A stretch of 64,000 nucleotides of DNA. Origin: Betaproteobacteria bacterium (GTDB taxonomy: Bacteria > Pseudomonadota > Gammaproteobacteria > Burkholderiales > Casimicrobiaceae). The notes under the pieces were generated by a model that saw nothing but the letters and a program-made list of their open reading frames with translations, had not been told where the DNA came from and made no database searches. Shown piece by piece: positions 35,541 through 44,775 of this stretch. The stretch's first letter is position 1; every line of letters starts with the position of its first letter. The stretch lies in NCBI GenBank assembly GCA_003153475.1, contig PLYT01000005.1:9936-73935 (forward strand). The letters run 5' to 3'. Both the position numbers and the translations under genes were made by a program.

Positions 35541-36923
35541 ATGTCGCCGGACTCAGCGGCCGCCCGCCGCGATCAGTCATTCCATCTGCACCCTTCGACC
35601 AACCTGCGCACGGTCCTGAACGAGGGACCGCTGGTCATTGCGCGCGGCGAAGGCGTCTATGTCTACGACGATCAGGGGAAGCGTTATCTCGAGGGCATGG
35701 CCGGCCTCTGGTGCGCATCGCTCGGATTCTCCGAGCGACGGCTGGCCGACGCCGCCTATCGGCAGATGTGCGAGCTGCCGTTCTACCACAGCTTCGGCGG
35801 CAAGGTTCCGGCCATCAGTACGGAGCTCGCCGAGCGGCTGATAGGCATCGCTCCGACCGGCATGGGCAAGGTCCTGTTCGCCAATTCGGGATCCGAGGCG
35901 AACGACACGGCGATAAAGCTCGCGTGGTACGTCAACAATGCGCTCGGCCGGCCACGAAAGAAGAAGATCATCTCGCGGCAGCGCGCCTACCACGGCGTGA
36001 CGATCGCCACCGGAAGTCTGACCGGCCTTGCCTTCGCCCACGACGACTTCGATCTGCCGATCGCGCGTATCCTGCACACCGACGCGCCGCATTATTACCG
36101 CGGCGCGCACGCAGGTGAAAGCGAGGAAGCGTTCGCCGCTCGCCTTGCCGCCAATCTCGAAGCATTGATCCTGCGCGAGGGTCCCGACACGGTCGCGGCG
36201 TTTTTTGCCGAGCCTGTCATGGGCGCGGGCGGCGTCATCGTGCCTCCGGCGACCTACTTCGATCGCATCCAGCCGATCCTGAAGAAATACGACATCCTGT
36301 TCGTCGTCGACGAGGTCATCTGCGGCTTCGGCCGCACCGGCAAGATGTTCGGCTCGCAGACCTTCAACCTCGAGCCCGACATGATTACCGTCGCCAAGGC
36401 GCTTTCGGCGGGCTACCTGCCGATTTCGGCCACGCTGGTTTCGAATGCGATCTATGAGATCCTGCTCGCGCAAAGCGACAAGCTCGGCATCTTCGGCCAC
36501 GGTTACACTTATTCGTCGCATCCGGTCCCGGCCGCCGTCGCGCTCGAGACGCTGAAGATCTACGAAGAGCGCGACATCGTCGCCGCCGTCGGGCGCGTCG
36601 GTCCGCGCCTGCAGGCGGCGATCCGGAACCACGCCGCGCATCCGCTGGTCGGCGAGGCGCGCGGCATCGGCCTGATCGGCGCCGTCGAGCTGGTTCGCGA
36701 CAAGGCGACGAAGGAGAGCTTCGCGCCTAAGGCCGGCGTAGCCGCGTACCTGGTCCGTCGCGCCCAGCACCACGGCGCGATCTTTCGCAACATGCCCGGC
36801 GACATCGTCGCATTCAGCCCGCCGCTCGTCATCAGCGATGCGGAGATCGACGACATGATGGAATGCTTCGGCAAGGCGCTCGACGAAACCTGGGCGATGG
36901 TGAAGGAAAAGGGACTCGCGTAA
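35541..36923 (+). CDS. Class III aminotransferase, putrescine/omega-amino acid:pyruvate type
   Basis: The 460-residue product follows GAGGA at good spacing. PLP-binding residues are visible: NSGSEAND (phosphate cup), the YHG motif, Asp257 in VVDEVICGFGRTG and Schiff-base Lys286 in VAKALSAGYLP. It fits the omega-amino acid:pyruvate transaminases, including putrescine/spermidine SpuC-type enzymes. It stands directly before polyamine-type ABC genes, an arrangement like the spu/puu clusters of pseudomonads. I infer transamination of putrescine or a related diamine. Confidence 0.88.
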   Translation: MSPDSAAARRDQSFHLHPSTNLRTVLNEGPLVIARGEGVYVYDDQGKRYLEGMAGLWCASLGFSERRLADAAYRQMCELPFYHSFGGKVPAISTELAERLIGIAPTGMGKVLFANSGSEANDTAIKLAWYVNNALGRPRKKKIISRQRAYHGVTIATGSLTGLAFAHDDFDLPIARILHTDAPHYYRGAHAGESEEAFAARLAANLEALILREGPDTVAAFFAEPVMGAGGVIVPPATYFDRIQPILKKYDILFVVDEVICGFGRTGKMFGSQTFNLEPDMITVAKALSAGYLPISATLVSNAIYEILLAQSDKLGIFGHGYTYSSHPVPAAVALETLKIYEERDIVAAVGRVGPRLQAAIRNHAAHPLVGEARGIGLIGAVELVRDKATKESFAPKAGVAAYLVRRAQHHGAIFRNMPGDIVAFSPPLVISDAEIDDMMECFGKALDETWAMVKEKGLA

Positions 36924-37021
36924 AGCCCGGTGGCCAGCCTTGAGGCACCGGTGCGGCGCGCGCGTTGACCGTATGCCCGGCGACGAACGATGATTGGCTC
37001 CATCCGCGAAGGCCCGGCAGC

Positions 37022-38131
37022 ATGAAAACATCCGAACCCATCGTCCGCTTCGTTGGCGTCGAAAAAAGCTACGATGGCATCACCCGCGTCGTTGATGATC
37101 TCGACCTCGATATCGAGCGCGGCGAGTTCCTGACCTTGCTGGGGCCGTCGGGCTCGGGCAAGACGACGACGCTGATGATGCTCGCGGGCTTCGAGGCACC
37201 GACCGGCGGGCAGATCCTGCTCGAAGGCAAGTCGCTGTCCCACATGCCGCCACACCAGCGCAATATCGGCATGGTGTTCCAGAACTACGCGCTGTTCCCG
37301 CATATGAGCGTCGCCGAAAACATCGGTTTCCCGCTGTCGGTGCGCGCAGTGGCTGCGGCAGACCTCGCCGCACGGGTCGAGCGCGCGCTCGACATGGTGC
37401 AGCTGGCCGGTTTCGGGGACAGGCGTCCGGCGCAGCTTTCCGGCGGCCAGCAACAGCGCGTCGCGGTCGCCCGCGCGCTGGTCTTCGAGCCGAAGCTGAT
37501 CCTGATGGACGAGCCGCTGGGCGCGCTCGACAAGCAGTTGCGCGAGCAGATGCAGCTCGAGCTCCGGCGCCTGCACCAGCGCCTGGCCGTCACGATGGTC
37601 TACGTCACCCACGACCAATCCGAGGCGCTGACGATGTCGGATCGCATCGCGGTGTTTCACCGCGGCCGGATCCAGCAGCTCGACACGCCCAAGCAAATGT
37701 ACGAATACCCGAGGAGCGCCTTTGTCGCCCGCTTCATCGGCGAGAACAACCGGCTCGAAGGCAGCACCGAGTCGACCGCCGACGGCCGCTGCACGATCCG
37801 GATAAGGAACAGCGAGACCCGGATCGAGGGCACGCTGGTCGAGCCGGTGCAGGACGGCGGCGCCGTCACCGTTTCGCTGCGCCCGGAGCGGGTGCAAATA
37901 CACGTGGCCGGGCATACAATCGGCGCACGGCGCGGCTGCAGTCTTGCCGGCACGCTGCGCGAAATCGTCTACCTCGGCGACCACGTCCGGGCGCGCGTGG
38001 CGCTCGACGGCAGCGAGGACTTTACGGTGAAGCGCCCGATCAGCGAGGCGCATGCAATACCCGATGTCGGCGCGGCGGTGGAAATGCAGTGGCAGCCCGA
38101 ACACTGCCGCGTCTTTGCGCAGGAAAACTAA
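37022..38131 (+). CDS. Polyamine-type ABC transporter ATPase (PotA-like)
   Basis: The 369-residue product from the ATG at 37022 has Walker A GPSGSGKTT, Q-loop VFQNYALFPH, signature LSGGQQQRV, Walker B LILMDEP and a C-terminal TOBE-type domain (about 280-369, with SLRPERVQIH). This is the layout of the spermidine/putrescine importer ATPases. It is the second gene of the aminotransferase-ABC operon and is followed after 15 bp by the binding protein gene. It may also energise the OpuB-like fusion at the operon end, since no other ATPase is encoded there. Confidence 0.92.
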   Translation: MKTSEPIVRFVGVEKSYDGITRVVDDLDLDIERGEFLTLLGPSGSGKTTTLMMLAGFEAPTGGQILLEGKSLSHMPPHQRNIGMVFQNYALFPHMSVAENIGFPLSVRAVAAADLAARVERALDMVQLAGFGDRRPAQLSGGQQQRVAVARALVFEPKLILMDEPLGALDKQLREQMQLELRRLHQRLAVTMVYVTHDQSEALTMSDRIAVFHRGRIQQLDTPKQMYEYPRSAFVARFIGENNRLEGSTESTADGRCTIRIRNSETRIEGTLVEPVQDGGAVTVSLRPERVQIHVAGHTIGARRGCSLAGTLREIVYLGDHVRARVALDGSEDFTVKRPISEAHAIPDVGAAVEMQWQPEHCRVFAQEN

Positions 38132-38146
38132 GTCCAGGAGATCACC

Positions 38147-39193
38147 ATGTTGAACAACAGATTTGCCGCGGTCGCGTTGGCCGCCGTGGCGTCGATGCTG
38201 TCGGCAACGGCGCTTGCGCGCGACTTGGCCGTCGTGTCGTGGGGCGGCGCCTATCAGGATGCGCAGCGCGAGGTCTATTTCAAGCCGTTCATGGAAAAGA
38301 CCAAGATCACGATGACCGAGGAGAACTGGGATGGCGGTGTCGGCACGCTGCGCGCCAAGATCCAGGGCGGCAACAACAACTGGGATGTCGTGCAAGTCGA
38401 GTCCGAGGAACTGCTGCTCGGCTGCGAGGAGGGCCTGTACGAAAAGATCGACTGGGCGAAGCTGGGCGGCAAGGACAAGTTCCTGCCCGATGCGGTCAAC
38501 GACTGCGGCGTCGGCGCGATCGTGTACAGCTTCATCCTGGCCTACGACGGCGACAAGATCAAAGGGGACACCCCGAAATCGTGGGCCGACTTCTGGAACG
38601 TGAAAAAGTGGCCGGGCAAGCGCGCGTTGCGCAAGGGCGCGAAGACGACGCTGGAAATCGCGCTGATGGCCGACGGCGTCGCGCCGAAGGATGTGTACAA
38701 GGTCCTCGGGACCCCGGCCGGCGTCGACCGCGCGTTCAAGAAGCTCGATCAACTCAAGCCCGATCTGGTCTGGTGGGAAAAGGGCTCGCAGCCGCCGCAA
38801 CTGCTCGCCTCGGGCGAAGTGGCGATGACCGACGCGTACAACGGCCGGATCGCCGCGGCCAACGACAAGGACAAGAAGAACTTCAAGATCGTCTGGCACA
38901 ACAACCTGTACACGATCGATTCGTGGGTGATCATGAAAGGCTCGCCGAACAAGGCGCAGGCGGAAACCTTCCTGCAGTTCGTCAGCGATCCGCAGTACCA
39001 GAAGAACCTGCCGGAAAAGATCACCTACGGTCCGACGACCAAGGCCTCGACCGCGATGATCGACAAGAAGGTACTGCCGGAGCTGGCGACCGCGCCGCAG
39101 AACATCGCATCCGCACTGCCGATCAACGACAAGTTCTGGCTGGAGAATCTGGACAAGCTTTCGCAGCGATTCAACGCCTGGGTCGCCAAGTAA
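38147..39193 (+). CDS. Polyamine-type periplasmic binding protein (PotD/PotF-like)
   Basis: AGGAG lies six bases before the ATG. The 348-residue product has a signal peptide (AVASMLSATALA) and a family 1 spermidine/putrescine-binding fold, opening DLAVVSWGGAYQDAQREVYF. The WGG(A/S)Y start is typical of a branch that includes putative spermidine/putrescine and related cation-binding proteins. Ligand residues cannot be assigned without alignment. It supplies the specificity of the following two permeases. Confidence 0.9.
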   Translation: MLNNRFAAVALAAVASMLSATALARDLAVVSWGGAYQDAQREVYFKPFMEKTKITMTEENWDGGVGTLRAKIQGGNNNWDVVQVESEELLLGCEEGLYEKIDWAKLGGKDKFLPDAVNDCGVGAIVYSFILAYDGDKIKGDTPKSWADFWNVKKWPGKRALRKGAKTTLEIALMADGVAPKDVYKVLGTPAGVDRAFKKLDQLKPDLVWWEKGSQPPQLLASGEVAMTDAYNGRIAAANDKDKKNFKIVWHNNLYTIDSWVIMKGSPNKAQAETFLQFVSDPQYQKNLPEKITYGPTTKASTAMIDKKVLPELATAPQNIASALPINDKFWLENLDKLSQRFNAWVAK

Positions 39194-39217
39194 CCGGCAA
39201 AGGCGGGCGATAGCGCG

Positions 39218-40486
39218 ATGCTGACCGGCGCGGCGGCGGCAGGACACGCTGCGCTGGCGAGCGTCGACGACGACGCGATAACGCTGCGCCGGGCGCTGCG
39301 CAAGAGCCGCCGTCGCGAGCAATGGCGCGCGGCGGCGCTGGTGCTGCCGCTGTTCGTCTTTCTCGCGGCATGCTTCGTCGTACCGATCGGCGCGATGCTC
39401 GCGCGAGGCGTCATCGACACCGACGTGGCGCGGATCCTGCCCACGGTCACGGCGGCGCTCAAAAGCTGGAACGGCAGCGGTCTGCCCGCCGAGTCCGCCT
39501 ACCAGGCGCTGATCGCGGACATTCGCGCCGCGCGCGGCGCGGGCACGCTGGCGAGTGCGGCCACGCGCCTCAACTACGACGAGCCGGGCTTTCGCACCTT
39601 GCTGTTCGCCACCGGACGGCAATTGCCCGATGAGTTGACGGCGCCGGCGCGCGAGACGCTGATCGGCATCGACCCGAAGTGGGGGGAGCGAGACACCTGG
39701 GCGGCGATGCGCCGCGCCGGAGGTCCGGTCACCGACTTCTACCTGCTCGCGGCGCTCGATCTGCAGCGCGACGCCGACAACTCGATCACGGGCGCGCCGC
39801 CGGAACAGCGCGTGTTTCGCGACGTCCTGGGGCGCACGCTGTGGATCTCGGCGATGGTGACTCTGATCTGCCTGTTGCTCGGTTACCCGGTCGCCTACGT
39901 CATCGCCGCGCAGCCGCCGGGGCGGGCGGGCGTGCTGCTGTTCCTGGTCCTGCTTCCGTTCTGGACTTCGCTGCTGGTACGCACCGTCGCCTGGGTCGTC
40001 CTGCTGCAAAAAGAGGGCGTGCTCAACAGCCTGTTCATGTCGCTCGGGCTGGTGCACGAGCCGCTGAAGATGATCTACAACCGCTTCGCCGTCTATGTGG
40101 CGATGGTGCATGTGCTGTTGCCGTTCATGGTATTGCCGCTGTACAGCGTGATGCGCGGCATTCCGCCGTCGTACGTGCGCGCCGCGTCGTCGCTCGGCGC
40201 CAAGCCGTTCACCGCGTTCCGTCGTGTGTTCGTGCCGCAGACACTCGCCGGCATCGGCGCCGGCTGCCTGATGGTCTTCATCCAGGCGCTGGGCTATTAC
40301 ATCACGCCGGCGCTGGTCGGCGGCGCCGAAGACCAGATGATCAGCTATTTCATCGCCTTTTACGCCAGCAGGACGGTGAACTGGGGCATGGCCGCGGCGC
40401 TGTCGATCATGCTGCTGACCGCCACGCTGCTGCTCTACGCGGTGTACAACCGCATGGTCGGTGTCGACCGCATGCGTCTGGGCTGA
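39218..40486 (+). CDS. Polyamine-type ABC permease (PotB/PotH-like) with large N-terminal insertion
   Basis: The 422-residue product has one TM at about 43-65, then a long soluble stretch (about 70-195) and five further TM segments with an EAA-like loop YVRAASSLGAKPFTAFRRV. PotB proteins are usually about 280-310 residues, so the extra length lies in the first periplasmic loop, a variant known among PotB-like permeases. It probably forms a heterodimer with the next permease, which starts five bases later at a GTG. Confidence 0.88.
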   Translation: MLTGAAAAGHAALASVDDDAITLRRALRKSRRREQWRAAALVLPLFVFLAACFVVPIGAMLARGVIDTDVARILPTVTAALKSWNGSGLPAESAYQALIADIRAARGAGTLASAATRLNYDEPGFRTLLFATGRQLPDELTAPARETLIGIDPKWGERDTWAAMRRAGGPVTDFYLLAALDLQRDADNSITGAPPEQRVFRDVLGRTLWISAMVTLICLLLGYPVAYVIAAQPPGRAGVLLFLVLLPFWTSLLVRTVAWVVLLQKEGVLNSLFMSLGLVHEPLKMIYNRFAVYVAMVHVLLPFMVLPLYSVMRGIPPSYVRAASSLGAKPFTAFRRVFVPQTLAGIGAGCLMVFIQALGYYITPALVGGAEDQMISYFIAFYASRTVNWGMAAALSIMLLTATLLLYAVYNRMVGVDRMRLG

Positions 40487-40491
40487 ACAGC

Positions 40492-41316
40492 GTGCGCAAT
40501 CCCACCGCCACGTTGGGCGAACGCCTCACGCGCATCGGCCTGATCGGGCTGACCGGCGCGGTGCTGCTATTCCTGGTCGCGCCGATACTCACGATCGTGC
40601 CGCTGTCGTTTTCGTCGGGATCGTTCTTCTACTATCCGCTGCCGGGATTGAGTCTGCGCTGGTACCAGGACTTCTTCACCTCGTCGTTCTGGCTGTCGTC
40701 GCTGAAGAACAGCCTGATCATCGGCATATCGGCGACGGTGCTGGCGACGGTTCTGGGCACGATGGCGGCGATCGGCATCTGGCGCGCGCGCTTCCCGGCG
40801 CAGGCGCTGGTGCTGGCGATGCTGATCTCGCCGATGGTCGTGCCTGTCGTCATCGTCGCGGTCGGTGTCTATTTCGCCTTCGCGCCGCTGGGACTCACCG
40901 ACGGCTATGCGGGCCTCATCCTGGCGCATGCGACCTTGGGCGTGCCGTTCGTCGTCATCACCGTGCTGGCCACACTTTCCGCGTTCGACCGCACGCTGCT
41001 GCGCGCGGCGGAAAGCCTCGGCGCCTCGCAGATCACGACGTTTCGCCGCGTGATGCTGCCATTGATCCTGCCCGGGGTAGCATCGGGTGCGGTGTTCGCC
41101 TTCGCGGCGTCGTTCGACGAGGTCGTCGTCGTTCTCTTGATGGCCGGACCCGCGCAGCGCACGCTGCCGCGCCAGATGTTCGCCGGCATCAACGACAACA
41201 TCAGTCTGACGATCGCCGCCGCGGCGACGATGCTGATCGCGATCTCGCTGGCGTTGATGATCGCCGTCGGCGCTCTGCAACGGCGCAGCGTGCGGATGCG
41301 GCAGGCGGTGCGGTGA
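40492..41316 (+). CDS. Polyamine-type ABC permease (PotC/PotI-like)
   Basis: The only sensible start is the GTG at 40492, five bases after the preceding stop; no ATG occurs near the first membrane segment. The 274-residue product has six TM segments and the EAA-type loop LLRAAESLGASQITTFRRV. Its stop TGA overlaps the ATG of the next gene (41314-41318), implying translational coupling to the OpuB-like fusion. Confidence 0.9.
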   Translation: MRNPTATLGERLTRIGLIGLTGAVLLFLVAPILTIVPLSFSSGSFFYYPLPGLSLRWYQDFFTSSFWLSSLKNSLIIGISATVLATVLGTMAAIGIWRARFPAQALVLAMLISPMVVPVVIVAVGVYFAFAPLGLTDGYAGLILAHATLGVPFVVITVLATLSAFDRTLLRAAESLGASQITTFRRVMLPLILPGVASGAVFAFAASFDEVVVVLLMAGPAQRTLPRQMFAGINDNISLTIAAAATMLIAISLALMIAVGALQRRSVRMRQAVR

Positions 41317-42920
41317 TGCGCGCCCTCGCCGTCCACCGCTACGCGCTTTGCGCGGTGGCCGGCACGCTCGTCTGCGGCGCAGCCGCCGGCGCCGACCTCA
41401 ACATCGGCTCCAAGCGCTTTACCGAGTCGTACATCCTGGGCGAGATCCTCACGGAGGCCGCGCAGTCGGCCGGCGAAGCGACGGTCGTGCACCGTCAGGG
41501 GCTGGGCAACACCGCGATCGTGCTCGGCGCTCTGACCCAGGGCAGCATCGATATCTATCCCGAATACACCGGCACGATAGCCAAGGAAATACTGAAGCTC
41601 GACGCGGTGCCGCCATTGGCCGAGCTCAACGCCAAGCTCGCGGCGATGGGCCTGGCCGTCGCGGTGCCGCTCGGATTCAACAACACTTATGCGCTGGCGA
41701 TGCGCGCCGAAGACGCCCGCGCCAGCGGAATCGCCCGGCTCTCCGATCTCAAGTCGCACCCGGAGCTCAAGCTCGGACTGTCGCAGGAATTCATCGGGCG
41801 CGCCGACGGCTGGCCCGGATTGAAGCGGGCTTACGACCTTCCGTACCAGACGCCGCGCGGGCTCGACCACGGCCTCGCGTACGAGGCAATCGCCGGGCAT
41901 CAGGTCGACGCGATCGACATTTATTCGACCGACGCCAAGATCGACAAGTACGGTCTGACGGTGCTTTCCGATGACCGCAACTATTTCCCGCGCTACGACG
42001 CGGTGCTGCTTTACCGCGCCGACCTGCCGCAGCGCCTGCCCCGCACCTGGGCTGCGCTGCGGCGCCTCGAAGGGCAGATCGACGATGCCTCGATGCGGCG
42101 GATGAATGCCGAGGCCGAGCTCGGAGGCAAAAGCTTCGTCGCCGTGGCGCGCGAGTTCCTCGCGCAAAAAGCTGCCGGTGGCAGCGCCGGGCAGCCGACT
42201 TCGATCGCGCCGTCGGCGAAGGCGCCGGCCGGCGGTACACAGACGGCCGCGGACAGCGGATTCTGGCAGAAGCTGTTCGGGCCAGACTTCGCGCGGCTGA
42301 CGCTCGAGCATCTGTTGCTGGTGTTCGTCTCGCTCGCGGCGAGCATCGCATTGGGCATTCCGCTCGGAATCCTCGCCGCCCGCCGGCCCGCCAGCGAAGG
42401 CCTGATCCTGGGTGCGACCGGTGTCGTGCAAACCGTCCCGGCGCTGGCGCTGCTCGCTTTCCTCATCCCGCTCACCGGGCACATCGGCGCGATTCCGGCG
42501 TTCATCGCACTCGCGCTGTACGCGCTGCTTCCGATCGTCCGCAACACGCACGCGGCGCTGACGCAGATCGCGCGCGGGATGAAACAGGCGGCACAATCGC
42601 TGGGACTGCAAAGCGGAACGATCCTGCGCTACATCGAGCTGCCGCTCGGCGCGCCGACGATACTGGCCGGGATCAAGACTTCCGCGGTGATCAACGTCGG
42701 CACGGCCACGATCGCCGCGTTCATCGGCGCCGGCGGCTATGGCGAGCGCATCGTCACCGGGCTCGCGCTGAACGACCACGCAATGCTGCTCGCCGGCGCG
42801 ATCCCGGCGGCGGCGCTCGCGCTGCTGATCGAAGCGGCCTTTCGCCTCGGCGAGCGCTGGCTCGTGCCGGCCGGGCTGCGGCTCAGCCAGAAGGGGGCGC
42901 AGGAACCCCGCGGCGGCTAG
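41316..42920 (+). CDS. OpuBC-OpuBB-type fusion: osmoprotectant-binding domain plus ABC permease
   Basis: The 534-residue product has a signal peptide (AVAGTLVCGAAAGA) and a glycine betaine/choline-type binding domain (27-285) with GSKRFTESYILGEIL and IYPEYTGT. A Ala/Gly/Pro linker (286-315) leads to a permease domain (325-520) with an EAA-like loop GMKQAAQSLGLQSGTILRY. Such fused binding-permease proteins of the OpuB/OpuC/YehYZ group import or sense betaine, choline or carnitine. The gene overlaps the preceding permease stop by one base. No OpuCA-type ATPase follows, so it either borrows the PotA-like ATPase or one encoded elsewhere. Confidence 0.88.
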   Translation: MRALAVHRYALCAVAGTLVCGAAAGADLNIGSKRFTESYILGEILTEAAQSAGEATVVHRQGLGNTAIVLGALTQGSIDIYPEYTGTIAKEILKLDAVPPLAELNAKLAAMGLAVAVPLGFNNTYALAMRAEDARASGIARLSDLKSHPELKLGLSQEFIGRADGWPGLKRAYDLPYQTPRGLDHGLAYEAIAGHQVDAIDIYSTDAKIDKYGLTVLSDDRNYFPRYDAVLLYRADLPQRLPRTWAALRRLEGQIDDASMRRMNAEAELGGKSFVAVAREFLAQKAAGGSAGQPTSIAPSAKAPAGGTQTAADSGFWQKLFGPDFARLTLEHLLLVFVSLAASIALGIPLGILAARRPASEGLILGATGVVQTVPALALLAFLIPLTGHIGAIPAFIALALYALLPIVRNTHAALTQIARGMKQAAQSLGLQSGTILRYIELPLGAPTILAGIKTSAVINVGTATIAAFIGAGGYGERIVTGLALNDHAMLLAGAIPAAALALLIEAAFRLGERWLVPAGLRLSQKGAQEPRGG

Positions 42921-42935
42921 CGCCGTCGGGCCGGC

Positions 42936-43295
42936 CTACTCGACCCGCAACATGCCTTTCATGTTCGGGTGCAGCGTGCAGATGTAGCTGTACTCGCCGG
43001 CGGTGCGGGCGACGTACTTCCAAGAACCGCCAGCCGCGATGTCATGCGAATCGAACTTGCCCTGCGCCGTGACCGTATGCGGAAACGGATCCTTGTTCGT
43101 CCAGATCACCGTCTCGCCGCGCTTGACCGTCAGCGTCTCGGGATCGTATTTCAGCCCGTCGATCACGACGCTATGCGTCGCCGGCTTGCCGGCGCTCGCG
43201 CCGCCAGCCGTCCCCGGCGCATAGGTCGCGGCGCCCGGGAACAGCGCGCCCGCGCAGATAAGCGCGAGCGCGAGCCGCTGAGTGCGGGTTCTCAC
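42936..43295 (-). CDS. Amicyanin-like cupredoxin, exported
   Basis: The 119-residue product starts at a GTG whose GTGA overlaps the stop of the DUF4142 gene, implying coupling. A signal peptide (LALICAGALFPGAA) precedes a plastocyanin/azurin-type domain. Type-1 copper ligands are evident: His in FPHTVTA, then Cys, His and Met in YICTLHPNM. It should be a small periplasmic electron carrier or copper-binding protein. It is the last gene of the sigma factor-DUF4142-cupredoxin group. Confidence 0.88.
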   Translation of the reverse strand: MRTRTQRLALALICAGALFPGAATYAPGTAGGASAGKPATHSVVIDGLKYDPETLTVKRGETVIWTNKDPFPHTVTAQGKFDSHDIAAGGSWKYVARTAGEYSYICTLHPNMKGMLRVE

Positions 43296-43804
43296 ATCTT
43301 GGACTGCAGCATCTTGGCGTGCTCGAGGTGTGCGACGAACGCCGGGCGGACCTTGGTGATCAGCGCCTTCAGCTCCTCGTTCTTGGCGCTCGGCAGCAGC
43401 GTCTTGTCGACCGCGTCCAGAACCTGCTCGTGGTAGGCGACTTCGTGGTCGATGTAGGCCTTGTCGAACGCGTTGCCCTTGAGCGTCTTCAGGTTCTTCA
43501 GGTTCGCCTCGCCGCCGGACTTCAGGCTCTGGCTGGTCGGATTGTCTTCCGGCTTGACCTTGAGCTTGGTCACCAGCGCGACCGCCTGTTTATTGACGCC
43601 GCTGTGGTCGGTGACCATCTGCTTGCCGAAGTCCCTGACGTCCTTGGTGCTGCCCATCTTTTCCGCCAGCTTGCCGGCGTCGATGTCGACCTGGTTGGCG
43701 GTGACGACGATGTGCGCGATCTGCGCGTCGTTCGGGGCCTGCGCGGCGACGCCGCCGGCGGCCAGCAATAGAGCGGTTGCGACTACGATACCGATGTTCT
43801 TCAT
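43292..43804 (-). CDS. DUF4142 family exported protein
   Basis: The 170-residue product has a signal peptide (IVVATALLLAAGGVAAQA) and an all-helical DUF4142 domain, a ferritin-like four-helix bundle group, including FGKQMVTDHSGVNKQ and AYIDHEVAYHEQVLD. These His/Asp/Glu-rich helices resemble the DUF305/DUF4142 metal-associated bundles. The biochemical role is unknown. It lies about 80 bp after the ECF sigma gene and overlaps the amicyanin-like gene. Confidence 0.88.
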   Translation of the reverse strand: MKNIGIVVATALLLAAGGVAAQAPNDAQIAHIVVTANQVDIDAGKLAEKMGSTKDVRDFGKQMVTDHSGVNKQAVALVTKLKVKPEDNPTSQSLKSGGEANLKNLKTLKGNAFDKAYIDHEVAYHEQVLDAVDKTLLPSAKNEELKALITKVRPAFVAHLEHAKMLQSKM

Positions 43805-43887
43805 GACGATCTCCTTAGAGTGAAACATTGCCCTGCTTTGGCCTATACGTACGGCGGGCCCGGCCGGATGCGCCGGGGGAAAATCGA

Positions 43888-44598
43888 TCAGTCCTGCGCG
43901 CGCCAGCGCGCGAGCACGCCGGCGACGATACGGTCGCACCGCTCGCCGGCAAATCCGAAGGCTTGCACGGTGGCGATGTCGACTTCGCGCGCCATCGCTT
44001 CGCGCAGCAGCGCCCGCGCACGGAACGTCCTGCTGCGCACGGTCGCCGTGGGCACGCCGAGGCATGCAGCCGCCTCGTCGACCGACATCTCCTCGACTTC
44101 GCGCAAAATGAACGCCGTCCGGAACTGGTCCGGCAGCGCATCGATGTTGCGCTCCAGCAGCCGGCGGACTTCGCCGCGACTCGCGGCGGCATCGGGCTGC
44201 TCGGAACTGGCTTCGGTCATGGCGCCCTCCTCGGCGTCGCGCTCGCCGGCGCTCCACGGGTCGGACTGCGGACTGAACGGCAGAACGACACCGGCACGCT
44301 TGCGCTTGCGCAATAGCCCATACGATTCGTTGATGACGATGCGGGCGAGCCAGGTCGACAGGCGCGCGCCGCCCCGGAAGCCCGCGATGTTGCGAAACGC
44401 GGCGAGATAAGCGTTCTGGACCGCGTCTTCGGCCTCCGCGTCGTCGCGCAGGATCGAGCGGGCGATGCGGTAGAGCATCTGATTGTGGCGCCGCATCATC
44501 AGCTCGAACGCGCGCTCGTCGCGCTGACCGATGCGGCGGGCGAGCTCGACGTCGTTCAGCGCATCGGCGGCGGCTGGCGCAAGGGTGGTCGTCTTCAC
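43888..44598 (-). CDS. ECF-type RNA polymerase sigma factor
   Basis: The product carries sigma region 2 (FELMMRRHNQMLYRIARS through the DAEDAVQ-like EDAVQNAYLAAFRN) and region 4 (LPDQFRTAFILREVEEMSVDEAA and TVRSRTFRARALLR). The open frame extends upstream to 44820, but that part is Pro/Ala-rich and unlike the family. I place the start at GTG 44598, with AAGGA about 12 bases ahead; GTG 44619 is an alternative. No anti-sigma gene is adjacent. Downstream DUF4142 and cupredoxin genes are likely co-transcribed, suggesting an envelope or metal stress regulon. Confidence 0.85.
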   Translation of the reverse strand: MKTTTLAPAAADALNDVELARRIGQRDERAFELMMRRHNQMLYRIARSILRDDAEAEDAVQNAYLAAFRNIAGFRGGARLSTWLARIVINESYGLLRKRKRAGVVLPFSPQSDPWSAGERDAEEGAMTEASSEQPDAAASRGEVRRLLERNIDALPDQFRTAFILREVEEMSVDEAAACLGVPTATVRSRTFRARALLREAMAREVDIATVQAFGFAGERCDRIVAGVLARWRAQD

Positions 44599-44775
44599 GG
44601 TTGCAGTCAGTCCTTGCACATTGGATGACGATCCCGGAGCCGGCGTTCCGGCACGATACCCCGCCCTAGCGGGCGGCGGTCCCGCCGGTTGCCAGCGGCC
44701 CTCCGGCGGGACCGCGACAAGTGATCGGTCAAGGATGGATAATCCCCGCTTGCTTCCTACCATCGGGGCTTCCTC

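Noticed and set aside
36560..40111. A minus-strand open frame of 1183 codons opposite the aminotransferase and Pot-like genes
   Set aside because: It is the antisense image of well-supported high-GC genes. The product is Arg/Gln/His-rich with no domains, and the plus-strand genes have motifs, ribosome sites and operon spacing.
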